Below are positions 56,532 through 64,000 of a stretch of DNA of 64,000 bases, in pieces. Both the position numbers and the translations under genes were made by a program. Origin of the DNA: Ziziphus jujuba (lineage: Eukaryota > Streptophyta > Magnoliopsida > Rosales > Rhamnaceae); contig NC_083388.1 in NCBI RefSeq assembly GCF_031755915.1, positions 19,928,001 through 19,992,000 of the forward strand, written 5' to 3'. How positions within the stretch are numbered: position 1 is the first letter of the stretch; every line of letters starts with the position of its first letter. The notes below the pieces were generated by a model. It did no database searches. It was not told where the DNA came from and saw nothing but the letters and a program-made list of their open reading frames with translations.

Positions 56532-58097
56532 ATGGCCGGCGATGAACAACCACCATCGCTGCCACCTAAAATGGAGATGAATTCACCTTTTTTTCTCGGC
56601 ACAGGAGACCGACCAGGGGACTTCATCACTCCCACTCGCTTACGTGGAGACAATTACGATGATTGGGCTTCAGATATTCAATTAGCATTGGAGGCACCCC
56701 GCAAGTTCGAATTTCTGGAAGGCACTATCACCGGACCGCAACCTCCATATACCCAATCTGATTGGAACACCGTCAATGCAATGTTGGTTTCTTGGATTAC
56801 AAACACAATCGATCCAGAGGTAAAAAGTACCCTATCTAAATTTCGTGATGCGAAACGCTTATGGGAACACCTTAAGCAACGATATGCTATGGTTAATGGC
56901 CCAAGAATTCACCAGTTGAAGACTTCAATTGCTAAGTGTGAGCAACCAAAATCTATGTCTGTTACAACTTACTATGGCAAACTGAATGTATTATGGGAGG
57001 AATTATTTAAGCATGAACCGCTAATTTCTTGCAATTGTTGCTCGTCTTGTACTGCCGCATCATTGCACCAAGCAAGACGTGAACAAGGAAAATTACATGA
57101 CTTCTTGATGGGACTTAATACTGAATTGTACGCTCAATTACGAACCAATATTCTTTCTCAAGATCCTTTGCCTTCGCTTGATCGAGCATACCAACTGGTG
57201 ATACAGGATGAGCGTGTGCGGCTTGCCAAGACAGTCACAGAAGACAAGCCAGCAGAGGTTCTTGGCTTTGCTGTCCGTACCGGCGCTGGAAGAGGACGGG
57301 GAAAAACGGAGAGGCCCGTGTGTAGTCACTGCAAGAAGACAGGGCATGAGTCTTCAACTTGTTGGTCCCTTGTTGCTTGTCCTCACTGTCACAAGCATGG
57401 CCATGACAAAAATCATTGCTATGAAATAGTGGGATATCCCGAGGGGTGGTCGGATCAAAACAAGGCGGATGGGGGTGCTGGCCGTAGTCGTCAGCTGGCT
57501 GGTCGTGGGCGTGGTTCAGCTCGTGCTAATGCAGCCAGTAGTACAGTTGGAGCATCCTCTACTAAAAGTTCTCCCGATCAACTCTTCACACCCGAACAAT
57601 GGCAAGCTCTTGCGGGGTTAATTGGTAATGCTCAAGTTCCGGATGATAGGTTGAACGGTAAGTTTGACACGAAGTCATGGATCATTGACACCGGGGCTAC
57701 TCATCATGTGACCGGTGATTTGTCTTGGTTATTTGATACTATGGCGTTGTTTGAGTGTCCGGTTGGACTTCCTAATGGTGAATCCGTTGTTGCGACCCAA
57801 TCCGGTTCAGTTCGATTGTCGGATAAAATCACTCTTAAAAACGTTCTTTATGTGCCGAAACTCAATTGCAACTTACTTTCGGTTTCACAATTGAATGATG
57901 ACTTACATTGTATTGTCCAATTTAACTCTTATATATGTGCTATACAGGACCACACCAGGGAGCTGATTGGAACGGGAGTTAGGCGAGATGGACTTTACTA
58001 CTTCGGCGGAGCTGAAGGTGATTCGATACAACATGTTTCTGTCCACAACGCAGCATCGACTTTGGAGTTGTGGCACAAAAGGATGGGACACCCTTAA
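56532..58097 (+). CDS. copia gag, protease and start of integrase (first part of polyprotein)
   Basis: The frame gives 521 residues from the first ATG after the primer site. The N-terminal half is the copia Gag region (LRGDNYDDWASDIQLAL; RLWEHLKQRYAMVNGPR). Two CCHC zinc knuckles follow at residues ~264-277 (CSHCKKTGHESSTC) and ~283-296 (CPHCHKHGHDKNHC). The aspartic protease motif WIIDTGATHHVTG has its catalytic Asp at residue 386. The end, ELWHKRMGHP, is the conserved pre-integrase motif that normally runs on into the integrase zinc-binding region. The frame stops at TAA 58095-58097, and the next frame continues in the same phase, so this is an in-frame nonsense codon inside the integrase N-terminus rather than a natural gag end. 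Confidence 0.93.
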   Translation: MAGDEQPPSLPPKMEMNSPFFLGTGDRPGDFITPTRLRGDNYDDWASDIQLALEAPRKFEFLEGTITGPQPPYTQSDWNTVNAMLVSWITNTIDPEVKSTLSKFRDAKRLWEHLKQRYAMVNGPRIHQLKTSIAKCEQPKSMSVTTYYGKLNVLWEELFKHEPLISCNCCSSCTAASLHQARREQGKLHDFLMGLNTELYAQLRTNILSQDPLPSLDRAYQLVIQDERVRLAKTVTEDKPAEVLGFAVRTGAGRGRGKTERPVCSHCKKTGHESSTCWSLVACPHCHKHGHDKNHCYEIVGYPEGWSDQNKADGGAGRSRQLAGRGRGSARANAASSTVGASSTKSSPDQLFTPEQWQALAGLIGNAQVPDDRLNGKFDTKSWIIDTGATHHVTGDLSWLFDTMALFECPVGLPNGESVVATQSGSVRLSDKITLKNVLYVPKLNCNLLSVSQLNDDLHCIVQFNSYICAIQDHTRELIGTGVRRDGLYYFGGAEGDSIQHVSVHNAASTLELWHKRMGHP

Positions 58098-60992
58098 GAG
58101 AAAGTAGTGAAGTTACTTCCTCCAGTTAGCAATCTTAAGGGTAGTTTAAATAAAGCTTGTGAAATATGTTTTCGTGCTAAGCATCCGAGAGCCAAATTTC
58201 CTTTAAGTGACAATAAGGCAACTAGAATTTTTGAGAAAATACATTGTGATTTGTGGGGTCCTTATAAACATGTTTCTTCTTGTGGAGCTCGTTTTTTTTT
58301 AACTATTGTTGATGATTTTTCAAGAGCTGTGTGGATTTATTTGCTGGTCGATAAAACAGAAGTTTTTCGGATGTTTATGTCTTTTATTGCAATGGTAGAT
58401 CGACAATTTTCTCAAACAGTGAAAGTTGTTCAAAGTGATAATGGTACAGAATTTCAATGCCTCCTTGACTATTTTTCTGCAACTGGTATTTTATTCCAAA
58501 CTTCATGTGTGGGTACCCCGCAACAAAATGGGAGGGTTGAGAGAAAACACAAGCATATTTTAAATGTGGGGCGGGCCTTACGCTTTCAAGCCACTTTGCT
58601 TATTTATTTTTGGGGAGAGAGTGTTCTTGCCGCAGCTCATTTAATCAACCGCACTCCCTCTCCTTTGTTACACAATAAAACACCATTCGAAATCCTGTTT
58701 GGCACCCCTCCTTCATATGAGGCAATTCACACCTTTGGTTGTCTTAGTTTTGCTCATGATCAAAAATCCAAAGGTGACAAATTTGCAAGTCGAAGTCGAA
58801 AATGTGTGTTTTTGGGTTACCCGTTTGGAAAGAAGGGGTGGAAGTTGTTTGATTTGGATAAAAAGGAATTTTTTGTTTCTCGTGATGTCAAGTTCTTTGA
58901 GGATGTCTTTCCGTTTGGTAACCCGGATGCTGTCAATATTATTTCGGACAATATTGTGCCTACTGTAAATGTTGGAATTGATAGTGATTTTGCTGATTTT
59001 GTTGATGATGGTGCTGATTTGCCTCACCCACAAGCCCAAACACCAACTCCCAATCTCATCCACCCTGATCCCCAAACCCACCAAAATCCGGCGCCCCATT
59101 TTGATACAGATCTAGACATGGGCTTGAGGGAGGGTGGGCCGGCCCACACAGAGGCTTCTTCAGCGCCTCTTTCACCTGGGCTGGACGTTGTTTCCACAGC
59201 TGGGCCCGATTCACCTGGGCTTGACAATCCAAGCAATGGGCAGGCTGTTCCTATGGGAAAGGGCATGAGGGAAAAATATCCTTCGGTTTTATTACGAGAT
59301 TTTGTTACTCATCTGGTGGTTGCTGAAAGTCCATCTCCCGCCACTCCATCTCCACAGCATCCCTCAGGTACTCCTTATCCCATCGCACATTATATAAATT
59401 GTGACAATTTTTCTGTACATTATCGAAAGTTTCTTGCTGCTATTATTTCGAACAATGATCCTAAATCGTTTAAAGAGGCCATGAAAGATGTAGGTTGGCA
59501 AAAGTCAATGCAGGAGGAGATTCGGGCCTTGGAGGAAAATGGTACGTGGACTCTTGAACCTCTTCCAAAGGGTAAACGTGCTTTGGGAAGTCAGTGGGTT
59601 TACAGAACCAAGTACTTCTCGAACGGTGATATTGAAAGGCTCAAATCCAGATTAGTAGTTATGGGGAATCATCAAGAAGCCGGTATTGATTATAATGAGA
59701 CATTTTCTCCAGTTGCCAAAATGACTACGGTGCGTGTTTTCTTGGCTGTTGCGGTTTCGAAAAATTGGGAACTTCATCAGATGGATGTTCACAATGCCTT
59801 TTTGCATGGAGATCTTGAGGAGGAAGTGTATATGAAGTTACCCCCAGGATTTGAGCATTCCGATCCGAACTTGGTCTACAGGTTACGAAAATCTCTTTAT
59901 GGGTTGAAACAGGCTCCGAGATGTTGGTTTGCAAAGTTGGTCACGGCTCTTAAAGGGTATGGTTTCTTACAATCCTACTCTGATTATTCTCTTTTTACTT
60001 ACACTAAGGGCAATATTCAAATAAATGTGCTAGTGTATGTCGACGATCTTATTATTTCTGGGAATGATTCCGCTGCACTTAAGACCTTTAAAGCCTATCT
60101 CAGTGATTGTTTTAAGATGAAAGATCTTGGTGCTTTGAAGTATTTCCTCGGAATTGAGGTGGCAAGGAGTTCGGCTGGTTTGTTCTTGTGTCAACGCAAG
60201 TACACGCTTGACATTGTATCGGAGGCCGGATTATTGGGAGCCAAACCGTGTGGCTTCCCAATCGAGCAAAATCACAGATTAGGACTCATAAATGGGGAGC
60301 TTTTGTCGAATCCTGAGTCCTATCGCCGATTAGTAGGTCGACTCATTTATCTGGCAGTGACCCGTCCAGATTTGGCCTACTCGGTTCATATATTATCTCA
60401 GTTTATGCAGGAGCCTAGAATTGAGCATTGGGAGGCGGCTTTGAGAGTCGTTCGTTATTTGAAAGGTACTCTGAATCAAGGTATCTTGTTACGTGCAGAT
60501 AGTGATCTGTCCCTGCATGGTTGGTGTGATTCTGATTGGGCAGCATGTCCAGTCACTAGACGCTCTTTGTCTGGATGGCTAGTGTTTCTTGGGCACTCTC
60601 CTATTTCTTGGAAGACAAAGAAGCAACACACGGTTTCCCGCTCGTCTGCAGAAGCGGAATACCGAGCTATGGCAGCAGTTACTTGTGAGCTCAAATGGTT
60701 GAAGGGGTTGCTTCTGAGCTTGGGTGTGCCCCACCCAAAGGCAATCAAGCTCTTTTGTGATAGTCAGTCAGCCCTTCATATAGCTAAAAATCCAGTATTT
60801 CATGAACGCACCAAACACATTGAGGTTGATTGTCACTTTGTTCGGGATGCGATAACAGATGGTTTGATTGCTCCGTCATATGTTCCTACTGTTACACAAT
60901 TGGCGGATATTTTTACCAAGGCTCTTGGAAAGAAACAATTTGATTTTCTTCTTGCCAAGTTGGGCATTTTTGCACCCCATGCTCCAACTTGA
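58098..60992 (+). CDS. copia integrase, reverse transcriptase and RNase H (second part of polyprotein)
   Basis: The frame is in phase with the gag-protease part and open for ~960 codons, to TGA 60990-60992. From 58107, landmarks are the zinc-binding CEICFRAK; the integrase catalytic Asp in HCDLWGP (residue 48), Asp in SDNGTEF (111) and Glu in NGRVERK (145); RT blocks GSQWVYRTKYF and KSRLVVMGNHQEAGIDYNET; catalytic YVDD at 644-647; and RNase H with WCDSDWAACPVTRRSLSGW, SRSSAEAEYRAM and LFCDSQSALHIAKN. All catalytic residues I can check are present. There is no good ATG immediately after the stop, so this part would need readthrough or help from another copy. It is a recently dead or borderline element. 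Confidence 0.93.
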   Translation, partial: EKVVKLLPPVSNLKGSLNKACEICFRAKHPRAKFPLSDNKATRIFEKIHCDLWGPYKHVSSCGARFFLTIVDDFSRAVWIYLLVDKTEVFRMFMSFIAMVDRQFSQTVKVVQSDNGTEFQCLLDYFSATGILFQTSCVGTPQQNGRVERKHKHILNVGRALRFQATLLIYFWGESVLAAAHLINRTPSPLLHNKTPFEILFGTPPSYEAIHTFGCLSFAHDQKSKGDKFASRSRKCVFLGYPFGKKGWKLFDLDKKEFFVSRDVKFFEDVFPFGNPDAVNIISDNIVPTVNVGIDSDFADFVDDGADLPHPQAQTPTPNLIHPDPQTHQNPAPHFDTDLDMGLREGGPAHTEASSAPLSPGLDVVSTAGPDSPGLDNPSNGQAVPMGKGMREKYPSVLLRDFVTHLVVAESPSPATPSPQHPSGTPYPIAHYINCDNFSVHYRKFLAAIISNNDPKSFKEAMKDVGWQKSMQEEIRALEENGTWTLEPLPKGKRALGSQWVYRTKYFSNGDIERLKSRLVVMGNHQEAGIDYNETFSPVAKMTTVRVFLAVAVSKNWELHQMDVHNAFLHGDLEEEVYMKLPPGFEHSDPNLVYRLRKSLYGLKQAPRCWFAKLVTALKGYGFLQSYSDYSLFTYTKGNIQINVLVYVDDLIISGNDSAALKTFKAYLSDCFKMKDLGALKYFLGIEVARSSAGLFLCQRKYTLDIVSEAGLLGAKPCGFPIEQNHRLGLINGELLSNPESYRRLVGRLIYLAVTRPDLAYSVHILSQFMQEPRIEHWEAALRVVRYLKGTLNQGILLRADSDLSLHGWCDSDWAACPVTRRSLSGWLVFLGHSPISWKTKKQHTVSRSSAEAEYRAMAAVTCELKWLKGLLLSLGVPHPKAIKLFCDSQSALHIAKNPVFHERTKHIEVDCHFVRDAITDGLIAPSYVPTVTQLADIFTKALGKKQFDFLLAKLGIFAPHAPT

Positions 60993-60999
60993 GGGAGGG
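60991..60999 (+). other. polypurine tract
   Basis: GAGGGAGGG lies immediately before the 3' LTR, overlapping the end of the RNase H frame region. It is the expected plus-strand primer site. Confidence 0.9.
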
Positions 61000-61198
61000 T
61001 GTTGAGATATTATGATATGTTTGAGATATTATGATATGTTTTAGGCATGTAGATATGTTTAGGGATGTAGTTGCTATTGTTTAGGATTGTTTCCTAAACA
61101 AAGAGTTTTACCTTAATTAGAATTGCTGCAGGTACGATATATATATGTGAATGAATATCAATTAGGGTTGAGCTTTGACCCTTTAATTATTCTTTACA
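61000..61198 (+). repeat. 3' LTR, 199 bp
   Basis: It is identical to the 5' LTR apart from one missing T in the TTTT run, and is followed by the GAATG target duplication at 61199-61203. Confidence 0.95.
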
Positions 61199-61203
61199 GA
61201 ATG

Positions 61204-61380
61204 ACTATTAAAAAAACACAGGGTATTAGGAATAACAAAAGTTATGGCCAGAGCCGTCTCAACAATTTTTGAGGCCCTAGGCCAAAAAAAAAATATTCAG
61301 GGTCATAATTAAATATTATTTTTTATAAAATAGATTTTTTGATATAAAATATATATATATATATATATAATCAACATCAG
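61204..61380. other. short spacer between copia and caulimovirid element
   Basis: It contains GAGCCGTCTCAACAATTTTTGAGGCCCTAGGCC, a motif often seen at the ends of plant transposon relics, and an (AT)n tract at 61351-61369. No gene is seen. Confidence 0.35.
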
Positions 61381-62053
61381 GAATCTCTGACAATGCAGAA
61401 TTCCAAAATCAAACCGATCACGAGACTTATTGTTCAATCATTATTCATGAACAGTAAAAAGAGCCGAAAGCAAGATCACTGTTCAATCAACTATTCACCG
61501 ACAGATCACTGTTCGATCACTTGTTCACCGACAGATCACTGGTCAATCACTGTTCAATTAATTGTTCACCGACAGAATCATTTCAATCAACAGGAACTGC
61601 ACATGCAACCAAGACCTCCTTTGCCTATTTAAAGGAGCCTCTTCTCCATTCAGAATCAAGCTTGGAATAATGAAGTTTAGAATTAGAGAGAGTTTTAGAA
61701 AGTTTCTGGCAGAGTTTCTCCTCTTTTCTCCTTCTTCTTCTATTCTTCTCCACAATCAATTGTAATCAATTTATTTATTCTGAGTGTTGAGTGCTTGTAA
61801 TCAACTGATTCTTCAATCAAGTAAGCATTCATATTTTCATTCAATTATTTTACATTTAATTTAAGTATTTAATTATATTGCTTGGCTGGTTATACCGCCT
61901 TCAATATTATTATCATTATTTTCATTTTCATATTATTCTTGGCTGGCTTTGCCGCCTCTATCTTTTGTCATTTTCATTTCCTTCCGCATTTTTATTCATA
62001 CTCTGTCTTCTTTTTTCCTATTCTTCATAACACTCTTGGCATTTCCCCCCTTT
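61380..62053 (+). promoter_or_regulatory. caulimovirid-type intergenic promoter/leader (endogenous)
   Basis: This is probably the non-coding promoter and leader of an endogenous caulimovirid. It has three ~30 bp tandem repeats (ATCACTGTTCAATCA..TTCACCGACAG) at 61475-61576, a TATA-like CTATTTAAAGGAGCC at about 61625-61639, an AATAATGAAG just downstream that may be the polyadenylation signal, and a long TA/CT-rich leader up to the tRNA-Met primer site. The arrangement TATA, short spacer, poly(A) signal, leader, primer site is that of caulimovirid intergenic regions. The ORFs inside it are not real genes. Confidence 0.55.
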
Positions 62054-62066
62054 TGGTATCAGAGCC
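62054..62066 (+). other. tRNA-Met primer binding site of the caulimovirid element
   Basis: TGGTATCAGAGCC is complementary to the 3' end of initiator tRNA-Met. The bases just before it are CCCCTTT rather than an LTR-type CA, which fits a pararetrovirus better than an LTR retrotransposon. Confidence 0.75.
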
Positions 62067-62094
62067 TTATGTGTTCTTTAAATTACATTGTTGA

Positions 62095-62660
62095 CTTTTA
62101 CAGCAATTTAAGAATCAAATGCAAACCCCTGTTTGATAGACTCAAATCAAATCCTCCACCTTGGACTCCCCTCCATACTAGTCTTATCAAAGAAATCAAA
62201 ACTCATGTCAAAACCCTTCCCCGTCTAGGCATTCCTTCACCTAACTCCTTCAAAATCATCCAAACTGATGCCTCTGAGCTCGGCTTTGGAGGAATCTTGC
62301 TTCAACAAATCACTCCTGATTCACCAGAACAAATAGTCTGATTCCATTCTGGAACATGGACGTCCTCTCAAATCAATTACAGTACTATTAAAAAAGAAAT
62401 TTAATCATTAGTATTATGTATATCTAAATTCCAAAATGATTTACTTAATCAAAAATTTCTCGTTTGTATTGATTGTCAAAGTGCTAAATATATTTTAGAA
62501 AAAGATGTTCAAAATCTTGCATCTAAACAAATTTTTGCCCGATGGCAAGCTATTTTAAGTGTTTTTGATTTTGATATTGCATACATCAAAGGTAATCAAA
62601 ACTATATCCCCGATTTCTTAACTAGAGAGTTTTTGCAGGAAAAGAATTCTTCTTTGCAGC
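62095..62660 (+). pseudogene. endogenous caulimovirid RNase H fragment (end of polyprotein)
   Basis: One frame continues for about 190 codons with the caulimovirid RT/RNase H signature: NPPPWTPLHTSLIKEIK, a catalytic Asp in IIQTDASELGFGGILLQ, a Glu after SQINYSTIKKE, an Asp in FLVCIDCQSAKYIL, then ARWQAILSVFDFDIAYIKG and IPDFLTREFL. Two in-frame stops (TGA 62339-62341, and a TAA near 62402) inactivate it. The RT core, protease, coat and movement regions are missing: the primer site is followed within ~40 bases by this C-terminal fragment, so a large internal part has been deleted. Layout and motifs suggest a petuvirus/florendovirus-like caulimovirid. Confidence 0.8.
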
Positions 62661-62667
62661 ATAATTA

Positions 62668-62735
62668 TGCCTCCTCGCAAAAAGGGGTCATCTACCCCAA
62701 AAGGGTCATCCACCCCTCTGATTCAAAATCAAACC
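62668..62735 (+). pseudogene. start of a second, overlapping caulimovirid ORF, cut by an inversion
   Basis: An ATG at 62668 opens a frame different from the RNase H frame and reads MPPRKKGSSTPKGSSTPLIQ to about 62733. It overlaps the very end of the polyprotein. At 62736 the sequence switches to the inverted-repeat left arm and the frame stops a few codons later. A small second ORF after the polyprotein is known in some florendoviruses; assignment here is inference. Confidence 0.5.
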
Positions 62736-63748
62736 AATTATATGTATAAGGGATCATAGGGACATCACCAGGATAAGTGATTTTCTTTGATTGGTAAGCT
62801 GGTTGATTCCATTCTTCAAGTGTGACTATTTTGTGAATCCAGAATTTGTGAGAAATAACAGTTTGATTATTATTTTTATCAAGAAGTGGGGTAATAGTAA
62901 CTGATTGTGTATGTTGAAGAATAGCAGTATAATATTTTAATGTTATACCAGGTGTTTTAGGGATAAAATGAAAATTTGGAGGTAGAAATTGATTAATAAT
63001 GAGGGGAATGGTAGGAAGTTTTGTAAGGGAAGGTTCAATATAAAATAAAAGTTTTTTGGCAATGTCAAAATAAGGGGTTGATTTGGTTTGTGTTTGGGCA
63101 AGAGGAGTGAATGGTTGACTAATAATAAAATATATGGATTATAAGGCCTGATTAAAGCAGTTTGATAATTAACTTGGCTGATTGGAATAGGATGTGGAAG
63201 GTGAGTTGATTCTACAGGAATTAGGGATTGGTTTTTGCAGACAACCAAAAACCAATCCCTAATTCCTGTAGAATCAACTCACCTTCCACATCCTATTCCA
63301 ATTAGCCAAATTAATTATCAAACTGCTTTAATCAGGCCTTATAATCCATATAATTTAATCCCTAGTTAACCATTCACTCCTCTTGCCCAAACACAAACCA
63401 AATCAACCCCTTATTTTGACATTGCCAAAAAACTTTTATTTTATATTGAACCTTCCCTTACAAAACTTCCTACCATTCTCCTCATTATTAATCAATTTCT
63501 ACCTCCAAATTTTCATTTTATCCCTAAAACACCTGGTATAACATTAAAATATTATACTGCTATTCTTCAACATACACAATCAGTTACTATTACCCCACTT
63601 CTTGATAAAAATAATAATCAAACTGTTATTTCTCACAAATTCTGGATTCACAAAATAGTCACACTTGAAGAATGGAATCAACCAGCTTACCAATCAAAGA
63701 AAATCACTTATCCCGGTGATGTCCCTATGATCCCTTATACATATAATT
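62736..63748. repeat. ~500 bp near-perfect inverted repeat (8 base loop)
   Basis: The left arm is 62736-63237, the loop CAGACAAC is 63238-63245 and the right arm is 63246-63748. At the centre GGGATTGGTTTTTG pairs with CAAAAACCAATCCC. At the outer end AATTATATGTATAAGGGATC pairs with GATCCCTTATACATATAATT. Mismatches are few, with the most divergence around 63135-63150 versus 63335-63365, and there is a net one-base length difference. The arms are copies of the same caulimovirid-like ORF in opposite directions. Confidence 0.95.
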
Positions 63749-64000
63749 ATTATGACTATATTGATGCCTGGGATTATATTTTCCTACATCAAAACGAATC
63801 ATTTTCCCATTCTTGGTTCATCAGTTGGGATTCAAAATTCCATCAAAATTTCCCCAGCTGGTTTTTCCAATGGTGGTGTGATCATGGTCCTGCAAAAGAA
63901 CATCTTCCACTCCAAATTCAAAATTTAATCACTCATATTTCTAAACACTACAAAATCACTTACAAAGAAAATGGTTTTCCTATTGAACTCATTTTTATGT
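63247..64000 (+). pseudogene. caulimovirid-associated ORF of unknown function (partial, one stop), runs off the window
   Basis: From 63247 to the window end one frame is open except for TAA at 63367-63369. Features seen are SLIPVESTHLPHPIPIS, FDIAKKLLFYIEPSL, KTPGITLKYYTAILQHTQS, KFWIHKIVTLEEWN and a Trp-rich stretch YYDYIDAWDYIFL, SHSWFISWDSKF, SWFFQWWCDHGP. It is not a polymerase, protease or zinc-knuckle coat protein that I can identify. A Trp-rich WF..WW block is, as far as I recall, recurrent in endogenous caulimovirid proteins. Its mirrored copy occupies the left arm on the minus strand (the 62943-63248 frame is part of it). The 3' end lies outside the window. Confidence 0.5.

Larger units (their letters stand above)
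56296..61198 (+). mobile_element. full-length Ty1/copia LTR retrotransposon (4.9 kb)
   Basis: The element has 5' LTR 56296-56495, primer binding site, gag-protease-integrase-RT-RNase H coding region in copia order (integrase before RT), polypurine tract and 3' LTR 61000-61198. Both LTRs begin TGTTGAG and end TTTACA. They differ only by one T in the run near 56353 (TTTT versus TTT), and the flanking GAATG duplication is perfect. This implies a very recent insertion. The coding frame is broken by one stop codon. Confidence 0.97.

Noticed and set aside
61230..61270. Possible transposon end (GAGCCGTCTC...GGCCCTAGGCC)
   Set aside because: Only one end is visible, with no partner terminus or target duplication.
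61380..62066. LTR of a retrotransposon ending at the primer site
   Set aside because: No CA terminus before TGGTATCAGAGCC and no second LTR in the window; downstream domains are caulimovirid RNase H, not LTR-element gag.
61380..64000. Complete, functional caulimovirid genome
   Set aside because: Most of the polyprotein is absent, the RNase H frame has stops, and the second ORF is cut by an inverted repeat.

Overview
The window is nuclear DNA from a flowering plant, most likely a eudicot. The evidence is AT-rich, intron-bearing sequence with many (AT)n microsatellites and long A/T runs, a MAX2-type F-box gene, several F-box/FBA genes, a Ty1/copia retrotransposon, hAT-type non-autonomous elements and an endogenous caulimovirid fragment. 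I cannot name the species.

Layout. 1-3.3 kb: a ~1.05 kb unit in two and a fraction tandem copies; the first copy carries a 1,014 bp hAT-like element with an 8 bp target duplication, and the second copy preserves the empty site. 3.3-8.3 kb: AT-rich repeat DNA with a decayed R2R3-MYB repeat and possible Helitron ends, followed by a LINE-type RNase H relic at 8.3-8.6 kb. 9-22 kb: a tandem F-box array with two intact F-box/FBA genes (9728-11047 and 15697-17076) in ~6 kb units and a third, 5'-truncated pseudogene copy (20331-21090). The second unit carries another hAT-like insertion. 23.6-25.6 kb: a three-exon gene for a mitochondrial mS41/IGR-motif protein (108 aa as I splice it). 26.8-28.6 kb (minus strand): an intron-containing gene for a small acidic then basic, proline-rich protein with one C-terminal membrane segment. 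29.9-30.2 kb: a promoter and first exon that look like a translation-apparatus gene, with no downstream exon found. 30.3-40.8 kb: mostly repeats, including a 39.87-40.40 kb minisatellite.

40865-42994 (minus): an intronless 709-codon gene for MAX2/D3, the F-box and leucine-rich-repeat subunit of the SCF ligase used in strigolactone and karrikin signalling. 43-50 kb: intergenic repeats, some shared with 31-32 kb. 50177-51385: a third intact F-box/FBA gene of a different subtype, with a truncated pseudogene copy at 52719-53243. 53.6-56.1 kb: repeated, decayed minus-strand segments of a gene I do not recognise. 56296-61198: a young full-length Ty1/copia element with 200/199 bp LTRs differing by one base, a perfect 5 bp target duplication, and one polyprotein frame broken by a single stop. 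61.4-64.0 kb: a rearranged endogenous caulimovirid, in which a leader with a tRNA-Met primer site is joined to an RNase H fragment, then to the start of an overlapping second ORF, then to a ~500 bp near-perfect inverted repeat whose right arm continues off the window.

The genes do not form one pathway. Five F-box loci (three FBA-type genes or fresh duplicates, two pseudogenes) plus MAX2 make F-box substrate receptors the dominant theme. The most unusual structure is the caulimovirid inverted repeat at the right edge: if transcribed it would fold into a long hairpin RNA.
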